Source of the DNA: Chromohalobacter israelensis
GTDB lineage: Bacteria; Pseudomonadota; Gammaproteobacteria; Pseudomonadales; Halomonadaceae
Direction: 5' to 3'
DNA length: 64,000 bases
Assembly (NCBI GenBank): GCA_000761475.1
Contig: JQNW01000004.1
Span: 186,001 to 250,000, forward strand
The notes under the pieces: generated by a model
The model's input: the letters and a program-made list of their open reading frames with translations, nothing else
Databases searched by the model: none
Told to the model about the DNA's origin: nothing
Shown: positions 22,123 to 32,313 of the stretch, piece by piece
Layout of the letters: every line of letters begins with the position of its first letter
How positions within the stretch are numbered: position 1 is the first letter of the stretch
Position numbers and translations under genes: made by a program

Positions 22123-23409
22123 TCAGTCTTCGGCGAGAAGCGCTTGGAGACGGGCCGCCAGCGCCTCCCGAGCCACGCTTTCCTGCTCGCGATCCTCGCG
22201 CAGGAACTTGATGCCGACGCTGCCGCTGGCGATCTCGTCGTCACCGAGCATCAAGGCGATACGGGCACCGCTCTTGTCGGCCTTCTTGATCTGGCTCTTG
22301 AAACTGCCACCCCCGCAATGGACCTGCAAGTGCATCTCGGGAAGGGCATCACGCAGATGCTCGCCCAGCAGCATTGCCTCACGGCTGGCGGTGTCGCCCA
22401 TGGCCGTGAGATAGACGTCGGGACGCGAGCGCGCGGCCTCGGGCACGAGGTCCAGGGTCTCGAGCAGCAGGATCAAACGCTCGACTCCCATGGCGAAGCC
22501 GACGCCGGGCGTGGGCTTGCCGCCGAGCTGCTCGACCAGGCCATCGTAACGTCCGCCGGCGCATACCGTGCCCTGACTGCCCAGCGCCTGGGTGGTCCAC
22601 TCGAACACGGTTCGGCTGTAATAGTCCAGCCCACGCACGAGGCGCGGGTTGATGACGTAATCGATGCCGGCCGCGTCGAGCATGGCGGTCAATTGCTCGA
22701 AGTGCGCCCGCGACTCGTCGTCGAGATGATCCATGAGGCGCGGCGCGGCCTCGAGCATCTCGGCCATGTCGGGATTCTTGGAGTCGAGGATGCGCAGCGG
22801 ATTGCTGGTCAGGCGGCGCCGCGAGTCCTCGTCGAGCACCTCGGCATGGGCCTCGAAATACGCGACCAGGGCGTCGCGATAGGCGGCCCGCGCCTCGCTG
22901 GAGCCCAGGGAATTGAGTTCCAGGCGGACGTGCGGCATCAGGCCCAGGGCATCCCACAGCCGCGCACTGAGCAGGATCATCTCGAAATCGATGTCCGGCC
23001 CCAGCATGCCGTAGGCTTCCACGCCGACCTGGTGGAATTGCCGATAGCGGCCTTTCTGGGGACGCTCATGGCGGAACATGGGACCCTGGTACCACAGCCG
23101 CTGGGTCTGGTTGTACAGCAGGCCATTCTCCAGTGCGGCGCGCACGCAGCTGGCGGTGCCCTCGGGCCGCAGCGTCAGGCTGTCGCCGTTGCGGTCCTCG
23201 AAGGTGTACATCTCTTTTTCGACGATATCGGTGACTTCGCCGATCGAGCGCTTGAACAGGGCGGTCTGCTCGAGAATCGGCGTGCGAATCTCGTTGTACC
23301 CATAGCGCTGCATGAGATGCTGGATCTGGCGCTCGAAATACTGCCAGACAGGCGACTGCTCCGGTAGCAGATCGTTCATGCCACGGATGGCCTGGATCTT
23401 GTTGCTCAA
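22123..23409 (-). CDS. hisS: Histidyl-tRNA synthetase
   Basis: 428 residues. A class II synthetase charging tRNA-His. It begins with the family motif [11 protein letters not shown], has motif 2 ([11 protein letters not shown] and [16 protein letters not shown]), the histidine-specific [15 protein letters not shown] block, motif 3 ([12 protein letters not shown]) and the C-terminal anticodon-binding domain. The start appears to be TTG at 23409 (Met-Ser-Asn-Lys...), with AGGAGT six bases upstream. Confidence 0.96.
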   Translation of the reverse strand: MSNKIQAIRGMNDLLPEQSPVWQYFERQIQHLMQRYGYNEIRTPILEQTALFKRSIGEVTDIVEKEMYTFEDRNGDSLTLRPEGTASCVRAALENGLLYNQTQRLWYQGPMFRHERPQKGRYRQFHQVGVEAYGMLGPDIDFEMILLSARLWDALGLMPHVRLELNSLGSSEARAAYRDALVAYFEAHAEVLDEDSRRRLTSNPLRILDSKNPDMAEMLEAAPRLMDHLDDESRAHFEQLTAMLDAAGIDYVINPRLVRGLDYYSRTVFEWTTQALGSQGTVCAGGRYDGLVEQLGGKPTPGVGFAMGVERLILLLETLDLVPEAARSRPDVYLTAMGDTASREAMLLGEHLRDALPEMHLQVHCGGGSFKSQIKKADKSGARIALMLGDDEIASGSVGIKFLREDREQESVAREALAARLQALLAED

Positions 23410-23450
23410 TGCTGACTCCTGAACCGGTTACGGGGCGCGAGCGGCGCGCG

Positions 23451-24566
23451 TCATGCCTCGCGCGCGATGGTATCGCGTTCGCGGGCTTCTTTTTCGCGGA
23501 CCTTGTCGCGGATCAGTGCTTCCAGGTCGTCGACCAGGTGGTCGTTGCGCAGCTTGCTGGCCGGCTTGCCGTCGATGTAGACGAGGTTGGCCGGATCGCC
23601 GCCGGTCAGACCGATGTCGCTTTCCTTGGCTTCGCCGGGCCCGTTGACCACGCAGCCGATGACCGAGACGTCGAGGGGCGTCATGATGTCGTCGAGGCGT
23701 TCCTCGAGGGCGTTCATGGTGCCGATGACGTCGAAATTCTGCCGCGAGCAACTCGGGCAGGCGATGAAGTTGATGCCCTTGCTGCGCAGGCGCAGGCTCT
23801 TGAGCATGTCATAGCCGACCTTGATCTCCTCGACCGGGTCGGCGGCCAGCGAGACGCGGATGGTGTCGCCGATGCCTTCCATCAGCAGCAGCCCCAGGCC
23901 GATCGAGGACTTGACCGTGCCCGACCGTAGGCCACCGGCCTCGGTGATGCCGAGGTGCAGCGGCTGGTCGATGCGCTGGGCGAGCTGGCGATAGGCGGCC
24001 ACCGCCATGAACACGTCCGATGCCTTGACGCTGACCTTGAAGTCCTGGAAGTCGAGGCGATCGAGGTGCTCGATATGGCGCATGGCGGATTCGACCAGCG
24101 CCTCCGGCGTGGGTTCGCCGTATTTCTTCTGCAGGTCCTTTTCCAGCGACCCGGCGTTGACGCCGATGCGAATGGGAATGCCGTGATGCCGTGCGGCATC
24201 GACCACTGCACGCACGCGGTCCTCGCGGCCGATGTTGCCGGGGTTGATGCGCAGACAGTCGACGCCCAGCTCGGCCACGCGCAGGGCGATCTTGTAATCG
24301 AAGTGGATGTCGGCCACCAGGGGCACCGAGACCTGGCGCTTGATCTGGCCGAAGGCCTCGGCGGCATCCATGGTGGGCACCGAGACGCGCACGATGTCCG
24401 CGCCCGCTGCCTCGAGCTGACGAATCTGCGCGACGGTGGCGTCGACATCCAGCGTGTCGGTATTGGTCATGCTTTGCACGGCGATGGGGGCGTCCCCACC
24501 GACGGGGACGTGCCCGACATGAATCTGGCGCGACTTGCGCCGTTGGATCGGAGATTGCATATGCAT
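23451..24566 (-). CDS. ispG: 4-hydroxy-3-methylbut-2-en-1-yl diphosphate synthase IspG
   Basis: 371 residues. It is the penultimate enzyme of the MEP isoprenoid pathway, using a 4Fe-4S cluster. The cluster cysteines are in [10 protein letters not shown] and GCVVNGPGE; the TIM-barrel start [12 protein letters not shown] is present. The ATG at 24566 has GGGAGAG about ten bases upstream (a second ATG is at 24560). It lies 7 bp downstream of rodZ and upstream of hisS; as an Fe-S enzyme it depends on the nearby isc genes. Confidence 0.95.
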   Translation of the reverse strand: MHMQSPIQRRKSRQIHVGHVPVGGDAPIAVQSMTNTDTLDVDATVAQIRQLEAAGADIVRVSVPTMDAAEAFGQIKRQVSVPLVADIHFDYKIALRVAELGVDCLRINPGNIGREDRVRAVVDAARHHGIPIRIGVNAGSLEKDLQKKYGEPTPEALVESAMRHIEHLDRLDFQDFKVSVKASDVFMAVAAYRQLAQRIDQPLHLGITEAGGLRSGTVKSSIGLGLLLMEGIGDTIRVSLAADPVEEIKVGYDMLKSLRLRSKGINFIACPSCSRQNFDVIGTMNALEERLDDIMTPLDVSVIGCVVNGPGEAKESDIGLTGGDPANLVYIDGKPASKLRNDHLVDDLEALIRDKVREKEARERDTIAREA

Positions 24567-24573
24567 GGGCGTA

Positions 24574-25629
24574 TCACTCTCCCAAGGTGAAGCGGGCGAC
24601 GTTGTTGCTGCCGGTATGCTCGCTCAAGTCGACGTTGTCGTCTCGATAGCTGATTTCGACGCCGGTGGCATTGCCCACGGTGAGGCGAAACGGTGGCGTA
24701 CCCTCGACCTGGGCCTGGGTGCCGGCATCCTGCAATCCCGCCAGCAGGCGTTGGTTGTCGGCATCATAGATCTCGGTCCATGACTGCTCGTTGAAGGTCA
24801 GCGTCAAGCGGTTGGGGTCGGCGGTTTCCGCGGCGCTATCGTCCGCCGCGGTGTCGGTGTCTTCCGGAACGCCGGCATTCGCCGTGGTGGCCAGCTCGGC
24901 CGCCTCCGGTGATGCGCCATCCGTGCCGGCCGTGCCTGCCTCCTGGGAGGCGTCGGCCGCCGGTGCTTCTGCCTCGGCGTCCGTGGTGTCGTCGTCGACC
25001 AGCCCCAGTTCGCTGTCGTTCTCGGGCAGCGGTGGCAGACTCCCCTGCTCGTCCGCGGAGGCGGTGGCCGACGGCGAGGCGCCGGCGTCGCCGGTGGCGC
25101 TTTCGGCGACCGCGGCATCGCCGCCACCTTCCTGGGTGACGTCACCGTCCTGGGTGGTTTCCATCGACACGGAAGCGCCATCTCCCAGCCCGAAGAACTC
25201 ATTGCCTTCACGGCTTTGCCACCACAGCAGCGTCAGGCCGATGAGGCCGAGCACGATCAGCAGCGTGACCAGCTTGAAGACCCAGGCACCGAGTCGTGAC
25301 GGGGGCTGCGACCGATAGGCCGGGGTCACCGTACGATCGAGATCGTCGCGGCCGTGGAGCGCGTCGTAGGCCTGCGCCACGCGCTTGTCGTCGACGCCCA
25401 GCAACTTGGCGTAGGCGCGCAGGTAACCGCGCCGATAAGTGGCGATCGGGACCTGATCGTACTGGTCTTCTTCCAGGCCCTTGACCACGGCGGGCCGCAG
25501 GTTGAGCTGCTCGGCGACTTCCTCGAGGGACAATCCCTGTCGTTCACGCTCGCGCCGGAGTTGGGTGCCCGGCGGTTCGTGTCCGGTCGTGGGAGCGTGG
25601 GGATCGTGTTGTTCGTGAGTGTCGCTCAT
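24574..25629 (-). CDS. rodZ: Cell-shape protein RodZ
   Basis: 351 residues. The N-terminal helix-turn-helix (about 22-90; [19 protein letters not shown]) is the MreB-binding domain; a single membrane helix lies near residues 112-135 ([21 protein letters not shown] region). A long Ala/Ser/Thr/acidic linker and a C-terminal DUF4115 beta-domain ([19 protein letters not shown] region) are periplasmic. It links the MreB cytoskeleton to the elongasome. The low-complexity linker is unusually acidic, as expected of a halophile. Confidence 0.92.
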   Translation of the reverse strand: MSDTHEQHDPHAPTTGHEPPGTQLRRERERQGLSLEEVAEQLNLRPAVVKGLEEDQYDQVPIATYRRGYLRAYAKLLGVDDKRVAQAYDALHGRDDLDRTVTPAYRSQPPSRLGAWVFKLVTLLIVLGLIGLTLLWWQSREGNEFFGLGDGASVSMETTQDGDVTQEGGGDAAVAESATGDAGASPSATASADEQGSLPPLPENDSELGLVDDDTTDAEAEAPAADASQEAGTAGTDGASPEAAELATTANAGVPEDTDTAADDSAAETADPNRLTLTFNEQSWTEIYDADNQRLLAGLQDAGTQAQVEGTPPFRLTVGNATGVEISYRDDNVDLSEHTGSNNVARFTLGE

Positions 25630-25670
25630 GCCAGAGCATCCTTCTCGAATTCGGGTGGTCGGATCATGCC

Positions 25671-26411
25671 TCAGGAACCGTCGAGCTGCCGATGATAAAA
25701 GGCCGCGGCTTCCTGGTCGCCTCTTGCGCGAGCGATTTCGCTCGCCAGTTCGAGACTGTCCGGAGTCGCATCGGCCAGGGTAAAGAAACGCTGCAGGCGT
25801 TCCCAGGCACGTTCATCGTGACCCTGCGTATGGTCGAGTCTTGCCAACAGGAGCAGGCTTTGCGTGTCTCGCGAGTCGTAGGCCAGCGCTTGTTCCAGCG
25901 GACGCCGTGCGGCCTCGAGATCGCCCTGCTCGAATCGGCAGCGCCCCAGGTTGGCGAGCAACTGGGCGCGATTGTCGTATGTCATGTCTTGCGCCGCTAT
26001 CCGCAACTGCCGGCAGGCGGCGTCGAGCTTGCCCTCATCGTACAGCAATGCGGCGTAGTTATTGCGCGCGCGAGTATAATCAGTGTCGGCTTCCAGCGCA
26101 CGTTCGAAGAACTCCTCGGCGAGTGCGGGTTCTTTCTGACGCTGATGGAGGAGGGCCATGCCTTCCAGGGCCTGCGGGTCCTGAGGCCCAAGTTCGAGGG
26201 CGTGTTCGAGCGCGCGTCGCGCGCGAGAGAGGTTGTCGCGCCGGAGATAGGCCAGCCCCAGGTCGGTATAGGCGGAGACCGCTTCGCCGGTATCCGGCGG
26301 CGCGTAGGGCGATGCGCTTTCGACCTGCACGGCGCAGCCGCCCAATAGCCAGACGAGCGACATCGCGGCACTCAACGAGCGGATCGAAGGTGGACGATGG
26401 CGACGCGTCAT
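25671..26411 (-). CDS. pilF: Type IV pilus biogenesis TPR lipoprotein PilF/PilW
   Basis: 246 residues. A lipobox LGGC (Cys26) follows a basic signal peptide; the rest is tandem TPR helices (AYTDLGLAYLRRDNLSRARRAL and others). PilF is the outer-membrane pilotin for the PilQ secretin; position between rlmN and rodZ matches Pseudomonas. No other pilus genes lie nearby. The ATG at 26411 was chosen for the signal peptide. Confidence 0.88.
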   Translation of the reverse strand: MTRRHRPPSIRSLSAAMSLVWLLGGCAVQVESASPYAPPDTGEAVSAYTDLGLAYLRRDNLSRARRALEHALELGPQDPQALEGMALLHQRQKEPALAEEFFERALEADTDYTRARNNYAALLYDEGKLDAACRQLRIAAQDMTYDNRAQLLANLGRCRFEQGDLEAARRPLEQALAYDSRDTQSLLLLARLDHTQGHDERAWERLQRFFTLADATPDSLELASEIARARGDQEAAAFYHRQLDGS

Positions 26412-26515
26412 GGGGCCCTCTCGAAACAATGGCGTCAAACGGTGCGAGGCGATGGATTTCGTCGTCTGGAAGTGTCCCATCAAAGCGCCGCACCCTGGCG
26501 AAGTCAAGGCAAGGC

Positions 26516-27643
<1,128 letters not shown>

Positions 27644-27703
27644 GGTGGGTCGTACGCTCGGTGGATGGCGGTGCGGGGGCCTCGCGGCCCCCGCGCGAAG
27701 CGA

Positions 27704-28129
27704 TCAGCGTGCGCAGATCTCTTCGTTGCCGAAGAAGTAAGCAATCTCGCGCTCGGCGGATTCCGGCGAGTCGGAGCCGTGCACGGCATTGGCGTCGATG
27801 GACTGCGCGAAGTCGGCGCGGATGGTGCCGGCGGCGGCTTCCTTGGGATTGGTGGCGCCCATCAGATCACGGTTGGCGGCGATGGCATTCTCGCCTTCCA
27901 GCACCTGCACGATCACCGGCCCGGACGTCATGAAGCCGACCAGGTCGCCGAAGAAGGGGCGTTCCTTGTGCTCGGCGTAGAACCCTTCGGCCTGCGCCTG
28001 GGAAAGCTGCAGCATCTTGGCGGCGACGATTTTCAGGCCGGCCTTTTCGAAGCGGCTTTCGATTTCGCCGATGACGTTCTTGGCGACGGCGTCGGGCTTG
28101 ATGATGGACAGGGTGCGTTCGTTGGCCAT
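27704..28129 (-). CDS. ndk: Nucleoside diphosphate kinase
   Basis: 141 residues, standard Ndk size. It balances NTP pools by phosphotransfer. It starts [12 protein letters not shown] and carries the active-site His in the [10 protein letters not shown] motif. It lies downstream of the isc genes as in Pseudomonas, separated from iscA by 150 bp. Confidence 0.97.
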
Positions 28130-28251
28130 GAGGTCAAATTCTCCGTGACGGAAAGCGATGGTCTGGGTCGAGACGGCAACGCGCCGCTCGGGGCGACGCG
28201 TTGCATGACGCTCGACGGATGTCGAAAAATCGCGCCATTGTAGCGTGTCGT

Positions 28252-28270
28252 GGGACGTGGCGCACGTCCC
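28252..28270 (-). terminator. Stem-loop between iscA and ndk
   Basis: GGGACGTG (28252-28259) and CACGTCCC (28263-28270) form an 8-bp stem with a GCG loop, 9 bp after the iscA stop. No T-run follows; a TACAAT hexamer just beyond (28242-28237, minus) could be a -10 for ndk. May be a weak terminator separating isc from the ndk block. Confidence 0.4.
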
Positions 28271-28279
28271 TGCGACGTG

Positions 28280-28606
28280 CTAGACGTTGAAGCTTTCCCC
28301 GCAGCCGCACTGGTCGGTGGCGTTGGGATTGTTGAAACGGAAGTAGCGGTTGAGCCCTTCGCTGACGTAATCCACTTCCGTGCCGTCGAGGATGGTCAGG
28401 GCTTCCTTGTCGACGAGCACCTTGACGCCATGGTCTTCGAACGGCACGTCGTTGTCGCCGATCTCGTCGGCGATGTCGAGTACGTAGCTGTACCCGGAGC
28501 AGCCGCTGGGCTTGACGGCCACGCGTAGCCCCAGGCCATTGCCGCGCTCGGCGAGCACGTGCTGGATCTGGTCGGCGGCGGCGGGGCTGATGCGAATGTT
28601 AGCCAT
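28280..28606 (-). CDS. iscA: Iron-sulfur assembly protein IscA
   Basis: 108 residues, A-type carrier. The three cluster/iron cysteines are Cys36 (PSGCSGYSY), Cys100 and Cys102 (CGCGESFNV at the C-terminus). It resembles IscA more than ErpA or SufA by the tail and by context, directly after iscS. AGGAGG lies upstream of the ATG at 28606. The usual iscU gene is absent from the 49-bp iscS-iscA gap. Confidence 0.9.
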   Translation of the reverse strand: MANIRISPAAADQIQHVLAERGNGLGLRVAVKPSGCSGYSYVLDIADEIGDNDVPFEDHGVKVLVDKEALTILDGTEVDYVSEGLNRYFRFNNPNATDQCGCGESFNV

Positions 28607-28655
28607 GATGACCTCCTTGCGAGCGTCGCCACGCGGTGGGCGCGGCGACATCGAT

Positions 28656-29804
28656 TCATTGGCGCAGGGCGCCGAGTGCGTGACGAAGTTCGGCGGTCGC
28701 GGTGTCGATGTCGGCCTCGGTGGTGAAGCGTCCGAAGCTGAAGCGTATGGACGACAGCGCGAGGATGCGATCCACCCCGATGGCTTTCAATACATAGGAT
28801 GGCTCGACACTCGCCGAGTTGCACGCCGAGCCGGTCGAGACCGCCAGCGCGCGCAGTGCCATCAGCAGCGATTCGCCATCGACGCCTTCGAATGCCAGGT
28901 TGACGATGTTGGGCACCGAGACGTCGAGTGCCGTGTTGCAATGGATGCCCGCGCAGTCGTCGAGCCCGTCGAGAAAGCGTTGCCGCAGCGCCAGGCTCCT
29001 GTCGCGATCGCGCTCGAGCTCATCGGCCGCCAGGGAGAAGGCTTCCCCCATGCCGGCGATCTGGTGCGTGGGCAGGGTGCCCGAGCGCATGCCGCGCTCA
29101 TGGCCGCCGCCGTGGATCAAGGCCTCGAGGCGGATGTCGGGGCTGCGCCGGACGTAAAGCGCGCCCACGCCCTTGGGGCCGTAGGTCTTGTGCGCCGACA
29201 TCGACATCAGGTCGATGCCCAGGGCGCCGACGTCGAGCGCGATCTTGCCGGTGGCCTGGGCGGCATCGACATGCAGGACTGCGCCACCGGCATGGGTCAC
29301 TTCGGCGAGCGCGGCCAGGTCGTGAATGCTGCCCAGCTCGTTGTTGACGGCCATCAGCGAGACCAGCACGGTATCCTCGCGCATGGCATCGTTGAGCTGC
29401 GTGGGCGTCACGCGGCCATCCGCGCCGGGCGTCAGCCAGGTCACCTCGAAGCCCTCGGCCTCGAGGGCCGTGGCGGTGTCGACGACCGCCTTGTGCTCGA
29501 TGCGCGAGGTCACCAGGTGCCGGCCGCGTGCGCGGTTGGCCCGCATGAAGCCGATCAGCGCGAGGTTGTCCGCTTCGGTGGCGCCGCTGGTCCAGACGAT
29601 TTCACGCGGGTCGGCCGCGATCAGGTCGGCGACCTGACGCCGGGCGCTTTCCACCGCCTGTTCGGCCAGCCAGCCGGGCATGTGGCTGCGCGAGGCGGGA
29701 TTGGCGTAAACGCCATCGAGTGTCAGGTGACGCGCCATCAACTCGGCGACCCGCGGGTCGACGGGCGTGGTGGCGGCATAATCGAGGTACACGGGTGAGG
29801 TCAT
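28656..29804 (-). CDS. iscS: Cysteine desulfurase IscS (short C-terminus)
   Basis: 382 residues. A PLP enzyme converting cysteine to alanine plus persulfide. Lys206 (SAHKTYGPKG) binds PLP; Cys328 in STGSACNSASVEPSYVL is the persulfide cysteine, with the IscS-type loop. The protein ends soon after the last helix (AELRHALGALRQ), about 20 residues short of the E. coli IscS tail that contacts IscU. This fits the missing iscU in the operon. It sits 46 bp after iscR. Confidence 0.92.
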   Translation of the reverse strand: MTSPVYLDYAATTPVDPRVAELMARHLTLDGVYANPASRSHMPGWLAEQAVESARRQVADLIAADPREIVWTSGATEADNLALIGFMRANRARGRHLVTSRIEHKAVVDTATALEAEGFEVTWLTPGADGRVTPTQLNDAMREDTVLVSLMAVNNELGSIHDLAALAEVTHAGGAVLHVDAAQATGKIALDVGALGIDLMSMSAHKTYGPKGVGALYVRRSPDIRLEALIHGGGHERGMRSGTLPTHQIAGMGEAFSLAADELERDRDRSLALRQRFLDGLDDCAGIHCNTALDVSVPNIVNLAFEGVDGESLLMALRALAVSTGSACNSASVEPSYVLKAIGVDRILALSSIRFSFGRFTTEADIDTATAELRHALGALRQ

Positions 29805-29850
29805 GACGGCTCGTATCGCTGATGGCGCTGACGCCTGTCGCCACGCAGGG

Positions 29851-30336
29851 TCACTGCGGGGCGATGCTGATGGTATCGGTACTGATCGTGTCCGTTGCCA
29901 CGCGCTGATGCTGGCGCGCGGCGATATCGCGGACTTCCTGACGCTCGACCAGCTCGGCGAGCGTGATGGCGTCGAGAAAGCCGTGAATCTTGTCTGACAG
30001 GTCGCACCACAAGTGGTGTGTCAGGCAGGTATCGCCCTGCTGGCAATCCGACAGGCCCTGGCAACGCGTGGCGTCCACCGACTCGTCCACCGCGCCGATC
30101 ACCGAGGCCACCGAAATGGCGTTCGCGCCGTGGGCCAGCAGATAGCCTCCACCGGGGCCGCGCACGCTCTTGACCAGCGCGGCGCGCTTGAGCCTGGCGA
30201 ACAGCTGTTCCAGATAGGACAGCGAAATCGCCTGGCGTTTCGAGATGTCGGCGAGGCTGATGGGGCCGGCATCGGCATGCAACGCCAGGTCCAGCATCGC
30301 GGTGACGGCGTAGCGTCCCTTGGTCGTCAAGCGCAT
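29851..30336 (-). CDS. iscR: Rrf2-family Fe-S regulator IscR
   Basis: 161 residues. An Rrf2 winged helix ([18 protein letters not shown] start) with the cluster cysteines in [20 protein letters not shown]. In the 2Fe-2S form, IscR represses its own operon. First gene of iscR-iscS-iscA; a clear sigma-70 promoter with an overlapping type-1-like IscR site lies about 100 bp upstream. The ATG at 30336 matches the family start. Confidence 0.95.
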   Translation of the reverse strand: MRLTTKGRYAVTAMLDLALHADAGPISLADISKRQAISLSYLEQLFARLKRAALVKSVRGPGGGYLLAHGANAISVASVIGAVDESVDATRCQGLSDCQQGDTCLTHHLWCDLSDKIHGFLDAITLAELVERQEVRDIAARQHQRVATDTISTDTISIAPQ

Positions 30337-30425
30337 AAGTCGAGTCGGTCGGGCAGCGGTGAAAGAGCGGTTGACCAGGCGGCACATGCGATCCGTGGGG
30401 GACCCATCGCCTGAAGCGTGATCGC

Positions 30426-30454
30426 ATTATGGGAAAACCCAGTAACGCGGTCAA
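30426..30454 (-). promoter_or_regulatory. iscR promoter
   Basis: On the minus strand TTGACC (30454-30449), a 17-bp spacer and CATAAT (30431-30426). It overlaps the 3' end of trmJ and predicts a start near 30419. The -35 lies inside a type-1-like IscR box (30434-30458). Confidence 0.75.
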
Positions 30455-30458
30455 CCAT
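30434..30458 (-). promoter_or_regulatory. Putative type-1 IscR binding site
   Basis: 25-bp imperfect palindrome on the minus strand beginning ATGGTTGACC and continuing GCGTTACTGGG. It keeps the GTTGACC and TTACT-GG halves that I recall in the E. coli iscR site, and covers the -35, the expected place for autorepression. Confidence 0.55.
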
Positions 30459-31230
30459 TCCCGTCGCCGTCTTTGCGTGCCGCCAGGGCGCGGCTCTGCT
30501 TGTTCACGGCACCGAGGATGCCGCGCAGGATGTTCATTTCCATGCTGTCGATATGCGTGCGCAGGAAGAGCCGCCGCAGGCGTGCCATCAGCTGGCGCGG
30601 GTTGTCCGGGTCGTGGAAGTCGATATCGATCAGGGTGCGCTCCAGATGCTCGAAGAAACGCTCCAGGTCGTCGTGCGTGGCCGGGGGGTTGTCCCATTCG
30701 ACGCCGAAGGGCGTCTCGGTATCTTCTGCGTCGCTGCCCAGAAACGCCAGACGGCACTCGTAGGCGAGCACCTGGACCGCTGCGGCGAGGTTGAGCGAGC
30801 TGAAGTCGGGGTTGGTGGGGATGTGCACATGCGCATGACAGCGTTGCAGCTCGCCGTTGGTCATGCCGCTGTCCTCGCGGCCGAAGACCAGCGCGGCCCG
30901 TGCGTTCTCCGGCGCGCACTCCCGGGGCAGACGCTCGCCGAGCGCGCGGGGCGTGAGCATGGGCCAGGGCAGGTGGCGCACACGTGCGCTGGCGCCGACC
31001 ACGAAGGTGCAGTCGCTGACGGCTTCCTCGAGGGTGGCATGCACGCGGGCGTTGCTGACCAGCGCATCGGCGCCGGAGGCACGCGCGTGGGATTCCGAGC
31101 CGTACACCTCGCAGCGCGGCGCGACGAGGGCCAGGTCGGCGAGCCCCATGTTGTGCATGGCACGGGCGGTGCCGCCGATGTTGCCGGGGTGGCTGGTGCC
31201 GATGAGGACGATACGAAGTTTGTCGAGCAT
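30451..31230 (-). CDS. trmJ: tRNA (Cm32/Um32) methyltransferase TrmJ
   Basis: 259 residues. A SPOUT-class methyltransferase with the trefoil-knot motifs IVLIGTSHPGNIGGTARAM, VFGREDSGMTNGEL and PTNPDFSSLNLAAAVQVL. It 2'-O-methylates nucleotide 32 of several tRNAs. The ATG at 31230 gives the family start MLDKLRIVLIGT. It sits upstream of iscR as in E. coli and Pseudomonas, and divergent from suhB. Confidence 0.94.
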   Translation of the reverse strand: MLDKLRIVLIGTSHPGNIGGTARAMHNMGLADLALVAPRCEVYGSESHARASGADALVSNARVHATLEEAVSDCTFVVGASARVRHLPWPMLTPRALGERLPRECAPENARAALVFGREDSGMTNGELQRCHAHVHIPTNPDFSSLNLAAAVQVLAYECRLAFLGSDAEDTETPFGVEWDNPPATHDDLERFFEHLERTLIDIDFHDPDNPRQLMARLRRLFLRTHIDSMEMNILRGILGAVNKQSRALAARKDGDGNG

Positions 31231-31265
31231 GATGAATAAGGCGCGGGACTGAGGAACGAACGGCG

Positions 31266-31274
31266 AGTCTATCA
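31266..31274 (-). promoter_or_regulatory. Possible extended -10 for trmJ
   Basis: On the minus strand TGATAGACT: TG, one base, then TAGACT (31271-31266). Its upstream spacer and -35 region consist entirely of the 7-bp tandem repeat at 31276-31317. Weak on its own. Confidence 0.35.
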
Positions 31275-31275
31275 T

Positions 31276-31317
31276 GGCTGCGGGCTGCGGGCTGCGGGCT
31301 GCGGGCTGCGGGCTGCG
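31276..31317. repeat. Six tandem copies of the 7-bp unit GGCTGCG
   Basis: Six perfect head-to-tail copies (42 bp) in the 162-bp divergent region between trmJ and suhB. The array lies immediately upstream of the candidate -10 elements of both genes. Perfect short tandem repeats can change copy number by slippage. Confidence 0.95.
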
Positions 31318-31341
31318 GCGCTTTCCGTGCAGGGCCCCGTC

Positions 31342-31350
31342 TGCTAGGAT
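31342..31350 (+). promoter_or_regulatory. Extended -10 promoter for suhB
   Basis: TGCTAGGAT: TG at 31342-31343, then TAGGAT at 31345-31350. Predicted start near 31357, giving a leader of about 36 nt. The tandem repeat ends about 4 bp before the expected -35 position. Confidence 0.5.
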
Positions 31351-31392
31351 GCGCCACGTTCTTTAACAGTTTCCGAGATTCAGGCCCGTATC

Positions 31393-32187
31393 ATGCATCC
31401 CATGGTTCAATTCGCACTGCGCGCCGCGCGTAGTGCCGCCGAGCAGTTCGTGCGCGCTCGTGATCGTATCGAAGTCGCGCGTGGCGACCGGCAGCTAGAT
31501 CAGCTGCTCGAGGATACCGCGCGTAACGCCGAAACCGTGATCGCGACGCAGTTCCGTCGCAGCTACCCGCAGCACGGCATTTCCGGCCGTTACACGCCGC
31601 ACCGCGACGGCGAAGGCGAGGGCGCCGACTTCCACTGGCGCATCGAGCCGTTCCACGGCTATTCCAATCTGGCGGTGGCATCGCCCAGCTTTGCCATCTC
31701 GCTGGTCTGCCTGGTCAAGGGGCGGCCCGAGCATGCGGTGATCGTGTGTCCCTTCACCGACGACGAGTATCTCGCCAGTCGCGGACGCGGCGCGCAGCTC
31801 AACGGTCGCCGCATCCGCGTGCCGAGCCACATCAACGTCGAAGGTGCGCGCGTCGCCGTCGGCTTGCCGGAGACCTGGCTGCGCACACGCCATCTGCCCG
31901 TCTACCTGACCCTGACCCAGGCGCTGGGGCCGCAGGTCGAGAGCTTCCTCAGCACGGGGAGCGGCCTCCTGGATCTCGCACAGCTGGCCGCCGGCCGTGT
32001 CGATACCGCCTTCGTGCTGGGTCTCGAAGAGCAGGATCAGCTCGTCGGCAGTCTCCTGCTCAAGGAGGCCGGCGCCCTGATGGGTGGCCTGGACGGCAGC
32101 CCCACGGTCGGCCCCGAGCAGAATCTCATGGCTGCCACCCCGCGCCTCTACAAGAATCTGGTGCAACAGCTCAAGACACGGGTGTAA
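31393..32187 (+). CDS. suhB: SuhB-like inositol monophosphatase family protein, catalytic residues degenerate
   Basis: 264 residues, aligning end to end with E. coli SuhB (MHP start, RAAR, RKSYPQH-like RRSYPQH, RGQGAQLNG-like RGRGAQLNG, LDLAQLAAGRVD). The metal-binding motifs are altered: the EES glutamate motif is SGRYTP here, and WxIDPLDGTTNF reads WRIEPFHGYSNL (Glu85 and His88 replace the first two aspartates). The late Asp (Asp215) remains. In E. coli, SuhB also serves as a Nus-like factor in rRNA antitermination, a role that does not need catalysis; that may be the retained function here. The codon use is ordinary and the frame intact. Confidence 0.85.
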   Translation: MHPMVQFALRAARSAAEQFVRARDRIEVARGDRQLDQLLEDTARNAETVIATQFRRSYPQHGISGRYTPHRDGEGEGADFHWRIEPFHGYSNLAVASPSFAISLVCLVKGRPEHAVIVCPFTDDEYLASRGRGAQLNGRRIRVPSHINVEGARVAVGLPETWLRTRHLPVYLTLTQALGPQVESFLSTGSGLLDLAQLAAGRVDTAFVLGLEEQDQLVGSLLLKEAGALMGGLDGSPTVGPEQNLMAATPRLYKNLVQQLKTRV

Positions 32188-32221
32188 CACCGCCCCGGCG
32201 ACGCTTGACTCGCCACACAAC

Positions 32222-32255
32222 GACGCCCCCGTCGGCTCATGCCGGCGGGGGCGTC
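32222..32255. terminator. Intrinsic terminator between suhB and the aldehyde dehydrogenase gene
   Basis: GACGCCCCCGTCGG (32222-32235) pairs with CCGGCGGGGGCGTC (32242-32255), a 14-bp stem with one G-U pair and a 6-nt loop, followed on the plus strand by TTGCGTTT. It ends suhB and could also stop the convergent operon. Confidence 0.75.
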
Positions 32256-32313
32256 TTGCGTTTCGGCCGGTCCCAAGGGGGCCGGCCGTCGTGCGTGTCG
32301 AGCGCGGCGCCGG

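Noticed and set aside
31276-31317. Tandem 7-bp array considered as CRISPR or iteron origin
   Set aside because: Units are contiguous without spacers, too short for CRISPR, and no replication gene or DnaA boxes are nearby.
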